Origin: Exiguobacterium sp. 9-2
Lineage (GTDB): Bacteria > Bacillota > Bacilli > Exiguobacteriales > Exiguobacteriaceae
DNA length: 64,000 nucleotides
NCBI RefSeq assembly: GCF_036287235.1
Contig: NZ_CP142850.1
Span: forward strand, 2,899,501 to 2,963,500
Direction of reading: 5' to 3'
Shown: one piece after another, positions 17,256 to 25,536 of the stretch
Layout of the letters: each line of letters starts with the position of its first letter
Position numbering within the stretch: position 1 is the first letter of the stretch
Notes under the pieces: generated by a model
Told to the model about the DNA's origin: nothing
What the model saw: the letters and a program-made list of their open reading frames with translations, nothing else
The model's database searches: none
Program-made: the position numbers and the translations under genes

Positions 17256-18209
17256 ATGACGAACATCCGAGACTTGGCACGTGAAGCAAACGTGTCCGTC
17301 ACGACAGTCTCACGTGTACTAAATGATCACCCATACGTGGCGAACGAGAAGCGACAAGCTGTCCGAGAAGCGATAGTAAAACTTGGCTATATCCGTAATC
17401 AAACCGCTGTCCATCTTTCGACGGGCATGACGAAGACGGTCGGTGTCATGCTCCCATTCGTTGATCATCCATATCACGCCGCCATTCTCCAAGGCATCGC
17501 ACAAGCGGCTTTTGACGCCAGTTATCGTTTCTTGACGTGGCAAACGAATTATTTGGAAACGCGTGAGCAACTCGCTCTTGATGCGCTAGCGCAACAGGAG
17601 ATCGACGCACTCATCGTCGTGTCGCACAGCCTTCCGTTATCAGCGATTTTACCGTACGAACGCTATGGACCGATTGTCTTTTGTGAACACCACGAAGACG
17701 TCGCTGCTGTCTATATCGATCACTATACGGCCTTTCAACAGGGACTTGCACATCTACGACAACAAGGACATACAAGCATTGGTATTTGTCTCGGGCGCCC
17801 CGACAGTACGAATAGTTTGGCGCGTAAACATGCGTATCAAGAAGTTGTCAGTGACGCGTTCGTCTACGAACTGACATTGACGATCGAAGATGGTGCGAAC
17901 GTCGCAAGGCGCTGGATGCAACAAAAACAACGACCGAGCGCCATCTTGACTGCCAGTGATCACGTTGCCGCGGGACTGATCTTGGAACTACGAAAACAAG
18001 GCTATCAGGTCCCGGGAGATCTCTCTGTCATTGGCTTTGATGGAAGTGAACTCGCTGAAGTCTTATCGATGACGACGATCGCGATTCCATATGCTACGAT
18101 CGGACGACATGCTTTTCAGCTAACAGTTCGAAACGATATAAATATTCGTCCGCAAATCGAAGTACCGTCAACGTTCATTGCTGGAACGACCGTTCTTCCT
18201 TATACCTGA
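17256..18209 (+). CDS. LacI-family transcriptional regulator
   Basis: This 317-residue regulator has a LacI helix-turn-helix at the extreme N-terminus (IRDLAREANVSVTTVSRVLN), a hinge helix (NQTAVHLSTGMTKTVGVMLP) and a periplasmic-binding-protein-like effector domain (QGLAHLRQQGHTSIGICLG; ASDHVAAGLILELRKQGYQV). It would repress sugar genes until an effector binds. No sugar catabolic gene is next to it, so the target is unknown; autoregulation through the palindrome at 16925 is likely. AAAGGAGGG precedes ATG 17256. Confidence 0.92.
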   Translation: MTNIRDLAREANVSVTTVSRVLNDHPYVANEKRQAVREAIVKLGYIRNQTAVHLSTGMTKTVGVMLPFVDHPYHAAILQGIAQAAFDASYRFLTWQTNYLETREQLALDALAQQEIDALIVVSHSLPLSAILPYERYGPIVFCEHHEDVAAVYIDHYTAFQQGLAHLRQQGHTSIGICLGRPDSTNSLARKHAYQEVVSDAFVYELTLTIEDGANVARRWMQQKQRPSAILTASDHVAAGLILELRKQGYQVPGDLSVIGFDGSELAEVLSMTTIAIPYATIGRHAFQLTVRNDINIRPQIEVPSTFIAGTTVLPYT

Positions 18210-18221
18210 ATCCATATAAAA

Positions 18222-18260
18222 AAGCGACGAGTTCATCGATTTGAATTCGTCGCTTCATTT
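18222..18260. terminator. Intrinsic terminator
   Basis: AAGCGACGAGTTC (18222-18234) pairs with GAATTCGTCGCTT (18243-18255) with one wobble. A-runs lie to the left and T-rich sequence to the right, so it serves the LacI gene and the convergent NlpC gene. Confidence 0.8.
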
Positions 18261-18263
18261 CGT

Positions 18264-18917
18264 TTAAAGTGCCCCTGCTGCTACATACCGTGATCCCCAG
18301 TAGCCGCCACGGAACGATTCTTTGACAACTCTTCCATAATACGAGTTCGCATTGATCATCGTACTCCCATCGACAGCGATCCCAACGTGCTGAATGCCAC
18401 TACCGTGTGTAAAGAAGACGAGATCCCCGGCACCAGGAGCTGTACGTTTCGTCGATGAATACTGAGCAGCTGCTGTGCGCGGAAGTGATTTTCCTAGTGC
18501 TTGATAGACGTAACGTGTAAATCCAGAGCAATCAAAGCTAACTGGACCCGTCGCGCCAAAAACATAAGGGCGTCCTTTAAGACCTTCCGCTACCGATACG
18601 ATTGTTGATCCTGTTTTGCTCAATCCTTTTGTTGCTTTTGCATTGTATGCTTTCGTATACATCGAAGCGATATACGCTGTTTTTCCTTGATGACGAATTT
18701 GGTACCAATCTTTCACTTTTCCGCTCACTGCCACAGACTGTCCAAGTTTCAATTGACCGACTCGCTTACTCGATGCTGTCGCTTTCGCTCGGATATTTAA
18801 CACATCCACGGAGATCGTGACTTTCTTACTCGTTGCGGCTTGTGTTGATGACGGAACGAGTGTCCAGCTACTGATTAGTAACGTTAAGGTTAGCAAAACG
18901 CGAGTGACAGTTTTCAT
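18264..18917 (-). CDS. Secreted SH3-NlpC/P60 cell-wall hydrolase
   Basis: This 217-residue protein has a signal peptide (about 1-28, ending SSTQAA), one SH3b domain (about 33-92, with VLNIRAKATASSKRVGQLK and KVKDWYQIRHQGKTAYI), and a C-terminal NlpC/P60 domain. The catalytic Cys is in FDCSGFTRY and the His in GIQHVGIAVDG. Such gamma-D-glutamyl-diamino acid endopeptidases cut peptidoglycan stem peptides outside the cell during growth or separation. AGGAG precedes ATG 18917. It is monocistronic, followed by a shared terminator. Confidence 0.93.
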   Translation of the reverse strand: MKTVTRVLLTLTLLISSWTLVPSSTQAATSKKVTISVDVLNIRAKATASSKRVGQLKLGQSVAVSGKVKDWYQIRHQGKTAYIASMYTKAYNAKATKGLSKTGSTIVSVAEGLKGRPYVFGATGPVSFDCSGFTRYVYQALGKSLPRTAAAQYSSTKRTAPGAGDLVFFTHGSGIQHVGIAVDGSTMINANSYYGRVVKESFRGGYWGSRYVAAGAL

Positions 18918-19060
18918 CGATTCATTCTCCTCTTATGTATGAGTATAATATGCACTTGAATTGTCAGATAATTTCTGTTTTTATCCTATCACGTTCCAGA
19001 TTTTCATCATGTTACAGTTATTTAACGCGAATTCTTTCTTGTAATACTTTTGTAACAAAA

Positions 19061-19112
19061 TAAAAAAACAGATATGCTGAATGGCTTATTCTCGCCATTT
19101 CTGCATATCTGT
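19061..19112 (-). terminator. Intrinsic terminator of the RND operon
   Basis: ACAGATATGC (19068-19077) pairs with GCATATCTGT (19103-19112), with an inner AATGGC/GCCATT stem. A seven-T run follows on the minus strand. Confidence 0.88.
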
Positions 19113-19137
19113 CCGTTTTAGTGATTTAATCGTTTTT

Positions 19138-22100
19138 TCAAGAATCAATTGACTTCTTTTTTCGGAAACGTGCTAAGAATTCGTACACGATTGGAACGAT
19201 AAGAAGTGTCAACAATGTCGAACTTGTAAGTCCACCGATGACCGTCACGCCTAATCCTTTTGAAATTAATGCGCCACCTTCGAGTCCAAGGGCGAGTGGT
19301 GCAAGGGCACCGATCGTCGCAAGGGCTGTCATCAAGATTGGACGTAAACGTGTACCTGCTGCATCGAGTAGTGCTTGACGCGTCGATAAACCTTCTGCTT
19401 CTTTATGAATGACACGGTCGATCAAGACGATCGCATTTGTCACGACGATCCCAATCAACATCAAGGCACCGATTAAGGACGATACAGAAATCGTCTCGCC
19501 TGTAATCAGAAGTGCAACGAGCCCACCGATGATTGCGAATGGAAGTGAGAACAAGATGACGAGTGGCGTCAATGCTCCTCCGAACGTAATGACAAGGACG
19601 AGATAGACGATGGCTACAGCTGCTGCCATTGCTAGACCGAGTTGTGTGAATGATTCTTGGATCTGTTCAGTAACTCCGCCTTGCTCATATGAGACACCCG
19701 TTGGACGATCGATATTCTTGACGGATTTTTCAATCGCTTGAGAAGCTTCTGTTGCTTTATCCGTTTTCAGTTCTGCTGTCACAGTAGCAACGAGTTTTCC
19801 ATCGCGTTCGTTGAGTGAGTCAGGTGTCGTTCCTTTTTTCACTTCAACAAAATCGGACAGTTTACGAACACCAAGTGGTGTCACGACATCTGTCTCTTCC
19901 AAGTCTCGTATCGAATCATATGTCGTTTGTTCGTTTGGAACGATGACATCGAGTTCCTTCCCATCCACCTTAATAGTAGAAAGTGGTTTTTCCTCACCTT
20001 GGACATTCGCGATACCTTGTGCGAGTTGTGCTGTTGAAACACCGAACTCAGCCGCTTTTTGCTGATCGACTTCGAACGTATACTGCGTATAAGCTTCTTT
20101 TAAATCTGTCGTTACTTTTCGAACATATTTCGTTTCGCCTTCGATCGCATCGACGAATTTCGGTGTAACTTTTTCTAAATCTTCAATGTTATTCGCGAAG
20201 ATCGAGTACGAGACACCTGACGACGCAGCTCCACCACTAAAGTCTTGCTCTTTCCATTCTCCTGTCGGAATGTCGGCATTCAACTGCTTGATTGCTGTCT
20301 GTTTAACATCTGCGAAATCTTCTGTGTCTGGATCATACTGGACGATAAAGACACCTTGTTTTGTATTCCCTGGGTTCAATGGATTTTCTCCACCGACGGT
20401 AAACTGAAGATTGTCGATATTTTTTTGTTTGTTGAAATAATCTTCTGCTTGATCAGCTGCTTTTAACGAATCATCCAACGTTTGTCCTGGTTTTGGATTG
20501 TACGTGACATACAGTGTTTTTTCTCCTTCTTGATTCAAGAAGTTGACACCAATTGTTGGTACAAGTGCAAAACTTCCGATCAATAGTAGGACGGATAGTC
20601 CAAAGACGATGAATTTATGGTTCAACGACCAATTCAGCATACGACGATAACCGTTCGCTAACTTCCCACCTTCTTCTTTTTCTGGTTTTGGTGCCTTACC
20701 GCGCTTAAAGAGCGAGTCCGCAAACATCGGAACGACCGTGACCGCTACGATCAAGGACGCAAATAGTGCAAAGACGACTGTCAATGCGAACGGTAAGAAG
20801 AGTTCTCCGACGAATCCCGTAACAAATCCGAGTGGTAAGAATACAGCAATCGTAACGACCGTTGACGATGCGATTGGAATGAATACTTCTCGTGTTGCAC
20901 TGATGATCAGTTCTTTTCCTTTTAACTTTTCTGTCGGATCCGTCAAACGACGGTAAATATTTTCGATGACGACGATGGAATCATCAACGACTCGACCAAT
21001 TGCGACCGTCATTGCCCCAAGCGTCATGATATTTAAAGAAATATCCATCTGCTTCAGCACAAGAATCGCCATCAGAAGAGATAGTGGAATCGAAATGACT
21101 GCGATGATCGTTGATTTGATGTTTCGAAGAAACAGCAAAATGATGACGATGGCAAATAATGCACCAATCAGTGCCTTACTAATCATCGTTGAAACGGATT
21201 CCTCGATTGGTTTTCCTTGATCAAGTGTCACAGATGCATTGACCGAACCGTTTTCTTTTTCAAAGTCTTTAATCGTCTGCTTGACGCCATTGACGACATC
21301 AACCGTATTTGCGTCCTGCGATTTCGTCACTTGAACACCGATCGATCTTTCGCCATTCGAACGAGAAATCGATTCTTCAATCCCTTTGTCTTCAATCGTC
21401 GCGACTTGCGACAACGTGACAGTTGGTACTTGTGTTGGTGCTTGAGTTGCTTGTCCCGACGTAGCACCTGTCGACGGTGTCGTTTGGGATGCTGCCTCTG
21501 CCTCTCCTGTTGCTGATGGTGCTTGCCCTGCTTGCCCTGCTTGCCCTGCTTGCCCTGCTTGCCCTGCTTGCCCTGCTTGCCCTGCTTCAGGAGTATTCGC
21601 TGCTGGCGGTGTATATGGAAGACGAAGATCTTTTAATTCTTTGACCGTCGTTGCTTTTCCATCTAGTACAACTGCCTGTTCTTTATCTCCTAGCTCGTAC
21701 AAACCAAGCGCTAAACGTGAATCATTAGCTTGAATTAATTGTTTCGCATTCTCTTCTGTTAAACCGTAACGTTCGAGTTTTTTCTCATCGAAGCGAATCT
21801 CGATTCGGCGAATCTCTTGCCCTGCGACTTGAACCGTTTGAGCACCTTCGATTCCCTCAAGCTTCGGTTGAAGTTCGTTTTCGACGAGTTTCGTCAACTC
21901 AGACAGAGAGCGTTCCTTGTCTGAGACAGCGAATCCGATGACTGGAAATGCATCAAAGGAAATCCGTGATACTTGTGGCTCTTGGACACCTTCTGGTAGT
22001 TCTACGTTTGAAAGAGCTTCTTTTACCTTTTGCTCTGCTTCTTCCATGTCTGTACTGAAGTTGTAGTCAATTTGTAAGTTCGATGCATTTTGGAAGGACG

Positions 22101-22350
22101 TCGAACGTACAGTATCGACACCTGGTAAATTTTCGACCTTACTTTCAAGTTCTCGACTGACTTCATCTAAAACCTGTTCTGGTGTAGCACCCGGATAAAT
22201 CGTCGTCACGGACACGGTTGGTGTCGTGATGTCTGGCAATGTCTCAAGCTTCATCGATGTTCCCGCATAAATACCGGCAACTGTGATGATGATCGTCATA
22301 AGCCAGAGGGCAAACTTATTGTTCACCGAAAACTGGATGATCTTTTTCAT
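19138..22350 (-). CDS. RND-family efflux permease (SwrC/AcrB-like)
   Basis: This 1070-residue permease of the HAE1/AcrB superfamily has 12 membrane segments in two halves, with TM4 carrying the proton-relay aspartates (GRVVDDSIVVIENI), and two large extracytoplasmic porter loops. It exports drugs, surfactants or solvents using the proton gradient; Bacillus SwrC, which exports surfactin without an outer-membrane partner, is the nearest concept. No membrane fusion protein gene is nearby. The first loop (about residues 240-310) holds a low-complexity insert with seven GQA triplets (DNA repeat at 21523-21585). The start is ATG 22350, behind AAGGAG; the codons up to 22368 overlap the TetR stop. 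It is co-transcribed with that TetR gene. Confidence 0.93.
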   Translation of the reverse strand: MKKIIQFSVNNKFALWLMTIIITVAGIYAGTSMKLETLPDITTPTVSVTTIYPGATPEQVLDEVSRELESKVENLPGVDTVRSTSFQNASNLQIDYNFSTDMEEAEQKVKEALSNVELPEGVQEPQVSRISFDAFPVIGFAVSDKERSLSELTKLVENELQPKLEGIEGAQTVQVAGQEIRRIEIRFDEKKLERYGLTEENAKQLIQANDSRLALGLYELGDKEQAVVLDGKATTVKELKDLRLPYTPPAANTPEAGQAGQAGQAGQAGQAGQAGQAPSATGEAEAASQTTPSTGATSGQATQAPTQVPTVTLSQVATIEDKGIEESISRSNGERSIGVQVTKSQDANTVDVVNGVKQTIKDFEKENGSVNASVTLDQGKPIEESVSTMISKALIGALFAIVIILLFLRNIKSTIIAVISIPLSLLMAILVLKQMDISLNIMTLGAMTVAIGRVVDDSIVVIENIYRRLTDPTEKLKGKELIISATREVFIPIASSTVVTIAVFLPLGFVTGFVGELFLPFALTVVFALFASLIVAVTVVPMFADSLFKRGKAPKPEKEEGGKLANGYRRMLNWSLNHKFIVFGLSVLLLIGSFALVPTIGVNFLNQEGEKTLYVTYNPKPGQTLDDSLKAADQAEDYFNKQKNIDNLQFTVGGENPLNPGNTKQGVFIVQYDPDTEDFADVKQTAIKQLNADIPTGEWKEQDFSGGAASSGVSYSIFANNIEDLEKVTPKFVDAIEGETKYVRKVTTDLKEAYTQYTFEVDQQKAAEFGVSTAQLAQGIANVQGEEKPLSTIKVDGKELDVIVPNEQTTYDSIRDLEETDVVTPLGVRKLSDFVEVKKGTTPDSLNERDGKLVATVTAELKTDKATEASQAIEKSVKNIDRPTGVSYEQGGVTEQIQESFTQLGLAMAAAVAIVYLVLVITFGGALTPLVILFSLPFAIIGGLVALLITGETISVSSLIGALMLIGIVVTNAIVLIDRVIHKEAEGLSTRQALLDAAGTRLRPILMTALATIGALAPLALGLEGGALISKGLGVTVIGGLTSSTLLTLLIVPIVYEFLARFRKKKSIDS
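21523..21585. repeat. 9-bp tandem repeat, seven perfect copies, inside the RND gene
   Basis: TTGCCCTGC is repeated seven times head to tail without a mismatch. On the coding (minus) strand it encodes GQA triplets. Because the unit is a multiple of three, gain or loss of copies changes loop length without breaking the frame. Confidence 0.95.
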
Positions 22351-22364
22351 CGTATGGTTCTCCT

Positions 22365-22922
22365 TCACTCTTCAATTTGCTTGTCTAATTGTCGTGCACG
22401 TTCTATTAATTGCTGAATCAATTGTTGTCGGATAGTCGGAGAAGGTGCACCAAACTGAAAATGCTCCGACAGTTTCAAACCGTCTAATGTAAAACGAATC
22501 GATAACACCTCAACCGGATCCATCTGTTCTGTCAGTTGGCGGAAGAAATGCTCAACTTGTCGCTTTCGTTCCTCGACGAACGTCGCGTGATCCTTTAACA
22601 AGGACAATAAGTAAAGAAGCGCATCCATATCGAGGTGGAATTCCTCTTGCTGCTGGATTTGCAACGTCACGAACGCTTCCATCGGTCCCATCGTCAACTG
22701 ATGCTGTTCGTACAGTTCAAATTGACGTGCTTCTTGCGCTTCGATGACTCCCATCAGCAACGCTTCTTTCGAAGCAAAATGATACAATAGTCCACCTTTC
22801 GAGACATTTGCCTGTTTCGCGACTTCATCGAGCGTTAGCTGAGTAAAGCCTTGTTGCAATATGATCGCTGTCGTTGCTTCAAGAATCCGGCGACGTGTCT
22901 CTTGTGCTTTTGCACTAGCCAA
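22365..22922 (-). CDS. TetR-family transcriptional repressor
   Basis: This 185-residue protein has an N-terminal TetR helix-turn-helix (RRRILEATTAIILQQGF ... TLDEVAKQANVSKGGLLYHF) and a helical ligand-binding domain. The start is a TTG after GGGGGAGG. It ends 14 bases before the RND permease gene, so the two form one operon and the regulator probably represses it and itself. A matching inverted repeat lies 32 bases before the start (22955-22968). The inducer is unknown. Confidence 0.92.
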   Translation of the reverse strand: MASAKAQETRRRILEATTAIILQQGFTQLTLDEVAKQANVSKGGLLYHFASKEALLMGVIEAQEARQFELYEQHQLTMGPMEAFVTLQIQQQEEFHLDMDALLYLLSLLKDHATFVEERKRQVEHFFRQLTEQMDPVEVLSIRFTLDGLKLSEHFQFGAPSPTIRQQLIQQLIERARQLDKQIEE

Positions 22923-22954
22923 AAGCCTCCCCCTTTTCCTATCTATTTTACTGT

Positions 22955-22968
22955 ACCGTCTGGACGGT
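22955..22968. promoter_or_regulatory. Candidate TetR operator
   Basis: ACCGTC-TG-GACGGT is an inverted repeat with perfect 6-bp arms just upstream of the TetR-RND operon, a form common among AcrR/TetR operators. Confidence 0.65.
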
Positions 22969-23044
22969 TTCTTTTTATAGTGTACGGATTCTCATTTCGA
23001 GATGCAATCGCTTTGCTTATGTTTCACGTGAAACTTTCGTGAAC

Positions 23045-23082
23045 AAAAAAAACGCTTACGCATTTTATTATACGTAAGCGTT
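23045..23082 (-). terminator. Intrinsic terminator of proC
   Basis: AACGCTTACG (23051-23060) pairs with CGTAAGCGTT (23073-23082), followed on the minus strand by a T-run. Confidence 0.9.
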
Positions 23083-23092
23083 CTGAAGTGGA

Positions 23093-23863
23093 TTATTCGT
23101 TTGCTTCACGTGCACTCTCTCGTAGCGCCGCTTGCATCGTTTCGAACAGGTGACGCTCCCGTAACACTTGGACACCACGATCCGTCGGTCCACCAGGTGC
23201 TGCAACGTCAGCAATGAGACGATCTGTGCTCTCATTAGAACGCATGAGAATTTCAGCTGAACCTTTCATCGCTTGAGCAACGATTCGACGTGCATTTCCC
23301 TCTTCAAAACCGGCATCCGTCAAAACTGGTACCATACCAGCTACGATTTCATAGAAGAATGCTGGACTACATCCAGCTGCCGCCATGAACGCTGGCATCG
23401 TTGTTTCATTTGCCTCCGCGATTTCTCCGACACGTTCAAATAATGCCTCGACTACACTTCGGATCTCTTCGTTCACGCGTGAGCCGAACCATAGTCCAGT
23501 CATTCCTAATCGATGGGCAACGGGTGTATTCGGCATGACAGCAACTGTCGGACGTTCCGTTAACCGTTCGATTTCGTCCGGTGTAATGTGAGCCGCAATC
23601 GAAACGATCGTTTGATGCGTCCATTGTTGGTTTGCTACGTAGGCAAGTACACCATCGGGTTGCATGCCAAGCATGACGACATCATATAAGGAGACATCTT
23701 CTTGCTCGACTGTTTGAATGCCGTGTCGCGCCGCGACTTCCGTCAAGCGTGCTCCACCACTGCGATTCGTCATCGTAATGTCCTCACGCTTAAATCCAGA
23801 AGCGACCCACCCTTGAACGAGCGCCTCACTCATCGCACCTGCTCCTACTACTAATAGTTTCAT
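23093..23863 (-). CDS. proC: Pyrroline-5-carboxylate reductase
   Basis: This 256-residue enzyme performs the last step of proline synthesis, reducing pyrroline-5-carboxylate with NAD(P)H. The N-terminal Rossmann motif VVGAGAMSEALVQG, the VSIAAHITPDEI and RPTVAVMPNTP blocks, and the C-terminal signature region (GCSPAFFYEIVAGM ... AQAMKGSAEILM ... VAAPGGPTDRGVQVL) are present. The length is slightly short of the usual 265-275. AAGGAAGGA precedes ATG 23863. Bacillus-type genomes carry several proC paralogues (proI, proG), so which one this is remains open. Confidence 0.93.
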   Translation of the reverse strand: MKLLVVGAGAMSEALVQGWVASGFKREDITMTNRSGGARLTEVAARHGIQTVEQEDVSLYDVVMLGMQPDGVLAYVANQQWTHQTIVSIAAHITPDEIERLTERPTVAVMPNTPVAHRLGMTGLWFGSRVNEEIRSVVEALFERVGEIAEANETTMPAFMAAAGCSPAFFYEIVAGMVPVLTDAGFEEGNARRIVAQAMKGSAEILMRSNESTDRLIADVAAPGGPTDRGVQVLRERHLFETMQAALRESAREANE

Positions 23864-23884
23864 CGTCTATCCTTCCTTTCCCTC

Positions 23885-23910
23885 AAAAAAAGACCAGTCA
23901 TGACTGGTCT
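23885..23910 (-). terminator. Intrinsic terminator of the CBS-ACT gene
   Basis: AGACCAGTCATGACTGGTCT (23891-23910) is a perfect palindrome followed on the minus strand by seven T residues. Confidence 0.88.
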
Positions 23911-23922
23911 TATGCGGGTCCA

Positions 23923-24561
23923 TTATACACGAACAGCTAAATCTTCAACAGCGACGACACGAAGACCCTTGTCGTCAAGTTTCTTCACGATTTTTTTCTT
24001 CGTCTTCTCGTCACAATCCGTTGGTAACGTAATTAATACGCGACGCATGACACTACTCTTTGCATCGAGAGTCATCAGACTCGCCACCGTTGAATATTTG
24101 TTAACGATCTTCGAAATTTTCTCGAGCGCCCCTTTTTGTTCACTTAAGGCTACCGTTAAGACGTAACTTCCCGAATCACGATTCCACGCTTCCTCAAGCA
24201 TTCCAAGCATCTTCCCGTGCGGTAAGATACCGAAGAAATGACCGTCGTCATTTAAGACCGCAATATACGGTAATTCCTTAATTGAGAAGAAGACTTCAAA
24301 GAAATTACTTCCTGTATAGATGTATTTGGATGTATTCTTAATCAGCGACATGACATTGTCGTCTAAACTGCCACCATTCATCCCATGACGATAAATGTGC
24401 ATCTTATAGATATTCCCCTTGAAATCCTGTCCTGTCTGACTAAGAACCGGGACACATCGGTATCCGGTTTTTTCAAGCGTGTCAAGCGCTTCACGGATCG
24501 TCGCTGTTTCGGAAATCGTGACACATTGGTGCTTCGGGATACATAAACTTTGAACGAGCAT
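23923..24561 (-). CDS. CBS-ACT domain protein, CbpA-like
   Basis: This 212-residue cytosolic protein has two CBS motifs (about 1-60: TISETATIREALDTLEKTGYRCVPVL; about 80-128: NFFEVFFSIKELPYIAVLNDDGHFFGIL) followed by an ACT-like domain (about 130-200: SYVLTVALSEQKGALEKISKIVN). The CBS-then-ACT order matches the c-di-AMP-binding protein CbpA described in Listeria. Ligand binding here is inferred from architecture only. AGAGGAGG precedes ATG 24561. It is monocistronic and divergent from the phosphate transport operon, with which it shares a 341-bp intergenic region. Confidence 0.75.
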   Translation of the reverse strand: MLVQSLCIPKHQCVTISETATIREALDTLEKTGYRCVPVLSQTGQDFKGNIYKMHIYRHGMNGGSLDDNVMSLIKNTSKYIYTGSNFFEVFFSIKELPYIAVLNDDGHFFGILPHGKMLGMLEEAWNRDSGSYVLTVALSEQKGALEKISKIVNKYSTVASLMTLDAKSSVMRRVLITLPTDCDEKTKKKIVKKLDDKGLRVVAVEDLAVRV

Positions 24562-24902
24562 AATAAAATCCTCCTCTTTTACCTAATTACGCAGACTTAA
24601 TCATATCATTCGATTTTCATACGCCATATCCTCTTTTCCCACTTCTGATGCGCTTTTATTCTTACAATCACAAGACATTCGCTTGTAATCACAACGCAAT
24701 CCAACCTATTTCAATTAAGTACACATGTAATCTCCTATTGTCAGATAATTTATTAAATCTACAATCACCTTCATATTAAGATTTATTAAGATTTCGTAAA
24801 GACGCTTCATAAATGTATTCTTTTACAATACCGTCTGCTACAATCGAACTCGTGAAGTTGCTTCACTATTCTATTCTTGTTCTTAATATGGAGGCAGAAG
24901 AA
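24562..24902. other. 341-bp divergent intergenic region
   Basis: No gene is supported here; a frame open from 24813 only extends the DUF47 gene upstream without its own ribosome binding site. The region is AT-rich. It holds the ribosome binding site of the CBS-ACT gene on the left, and a TTAAGA-type direct-repeat array (24776-24802) and a TACAAT -10 box (24824-24829) for the phosphate operon on the right. Confidence 0.7.
24776..24829 (+). promoter_or_regulatory. Candidate PhoP box and -10 element
   Basis: TTAAGA (24776-24781), TTAAGA (24786-24791) and TAAAGA (24797-24802) are spaced 10 and 11 bases apart, as PhoP-binding hexamers are in Bacillus. The last covers the -35 position of a promoter with TACAAT (24824-24829) and no good -35 box. 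Confidence 0.5.
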
Positions 24903-25520
24903 ATGTTTAGTAAAAAACAAGATCCATTCGCAGTTAAATTATCAGAAATCGCAGGACACTTAAAAACGACTTCGCAATTCTTCGTTGACTTTAAAATCAA
25001 CGGCATCGCGGATGTAAAAGAATTTGCACATAAAGTAAAAGACTTCGAAACAGCTGGGGACGATTTGATGCATCAGTTGATCATCGACTTGAACAACGCG
25101 TTCATCACGCCAATCGATCGCGAAGACTTACTCGCACTCGCTAACGCACTCGATGACGTCTTAGATGGCTTTGAAGAATGTTCTGCTATTTTCGAAATCT
25201 ACAATATCGTTCAAGCAGACGAGCACATGATTAAGTTCGTTGATGAAATCAACATCGCTGTTTCAGAACTCGCAACGTCAATGGATCTTCTTGTTGCACG
25301 TAAATTGCAACCGATGCGTGAACATGTCATTAAAATCAAAGAACAAGAGACGATTTGTGACAACTTACGCCGTAAATCAATCAAAGCATTGTTCGCAACA
25401 GAAACAGATCCAATTAAAATCATTCAATACAAAGAAATCTATGAATCGCTCGAATCAATCGCGGACTACTGCCAAGACGCAGCTAACGTCATTGAAACGA
25501 TCATCATGAAAAACGCTTAA
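24903..25520 (+). CDS. DUF47 (PhoU-like) phosphate transport accessory protein
   Basis: This 205-residue all-helical protein of the DUF47/YkaA family has PhoU-like helices with acidic metal-binding motifs (DFETAGDDLMHQLI, ALDDVLDGFEE, KEQETICDNLRR, YESLESIADYCQD). Such proteins are encoded with Pit transporters and are thought to regulate them at the membrane. GGAGG lies seven bases before ATG 24903; longer reading from 24813 has no site. It ends 16 bases before pit, as in the Bacillus ykaA-pit operon. Confidence 0.9.
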   Translation: MFSKKQDPFAVKLSEIAGHLKTTSQFFVDFKINGIADVKEFAHKVKDFETAGDDLMHQLIIDLNNAFITPIDREDLLALANALDDVLDGFEECSAIFEIYNIVQADEHMIKFVDEINIAVSELATSMDLLVARKLQPMREHVIKIKEQETICDNLRRKSIKALFATETDPIKIIQYKEIYESLESIADYCQDAANVIETIIMKNA

Positions 25521-25536
25521 GTGAGGAGCTAACGAG

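Noticed and set aside
21523-21585. CRISPR-like array
   Set aside because: The 9-bp units are contiguous without spacers and lie within a coding frame.
24813-24902. Upstream extension of the DUF47 gene
   Set aside because: It includes the -10 box, has no ribosome binding site, and homologues start at 24903.
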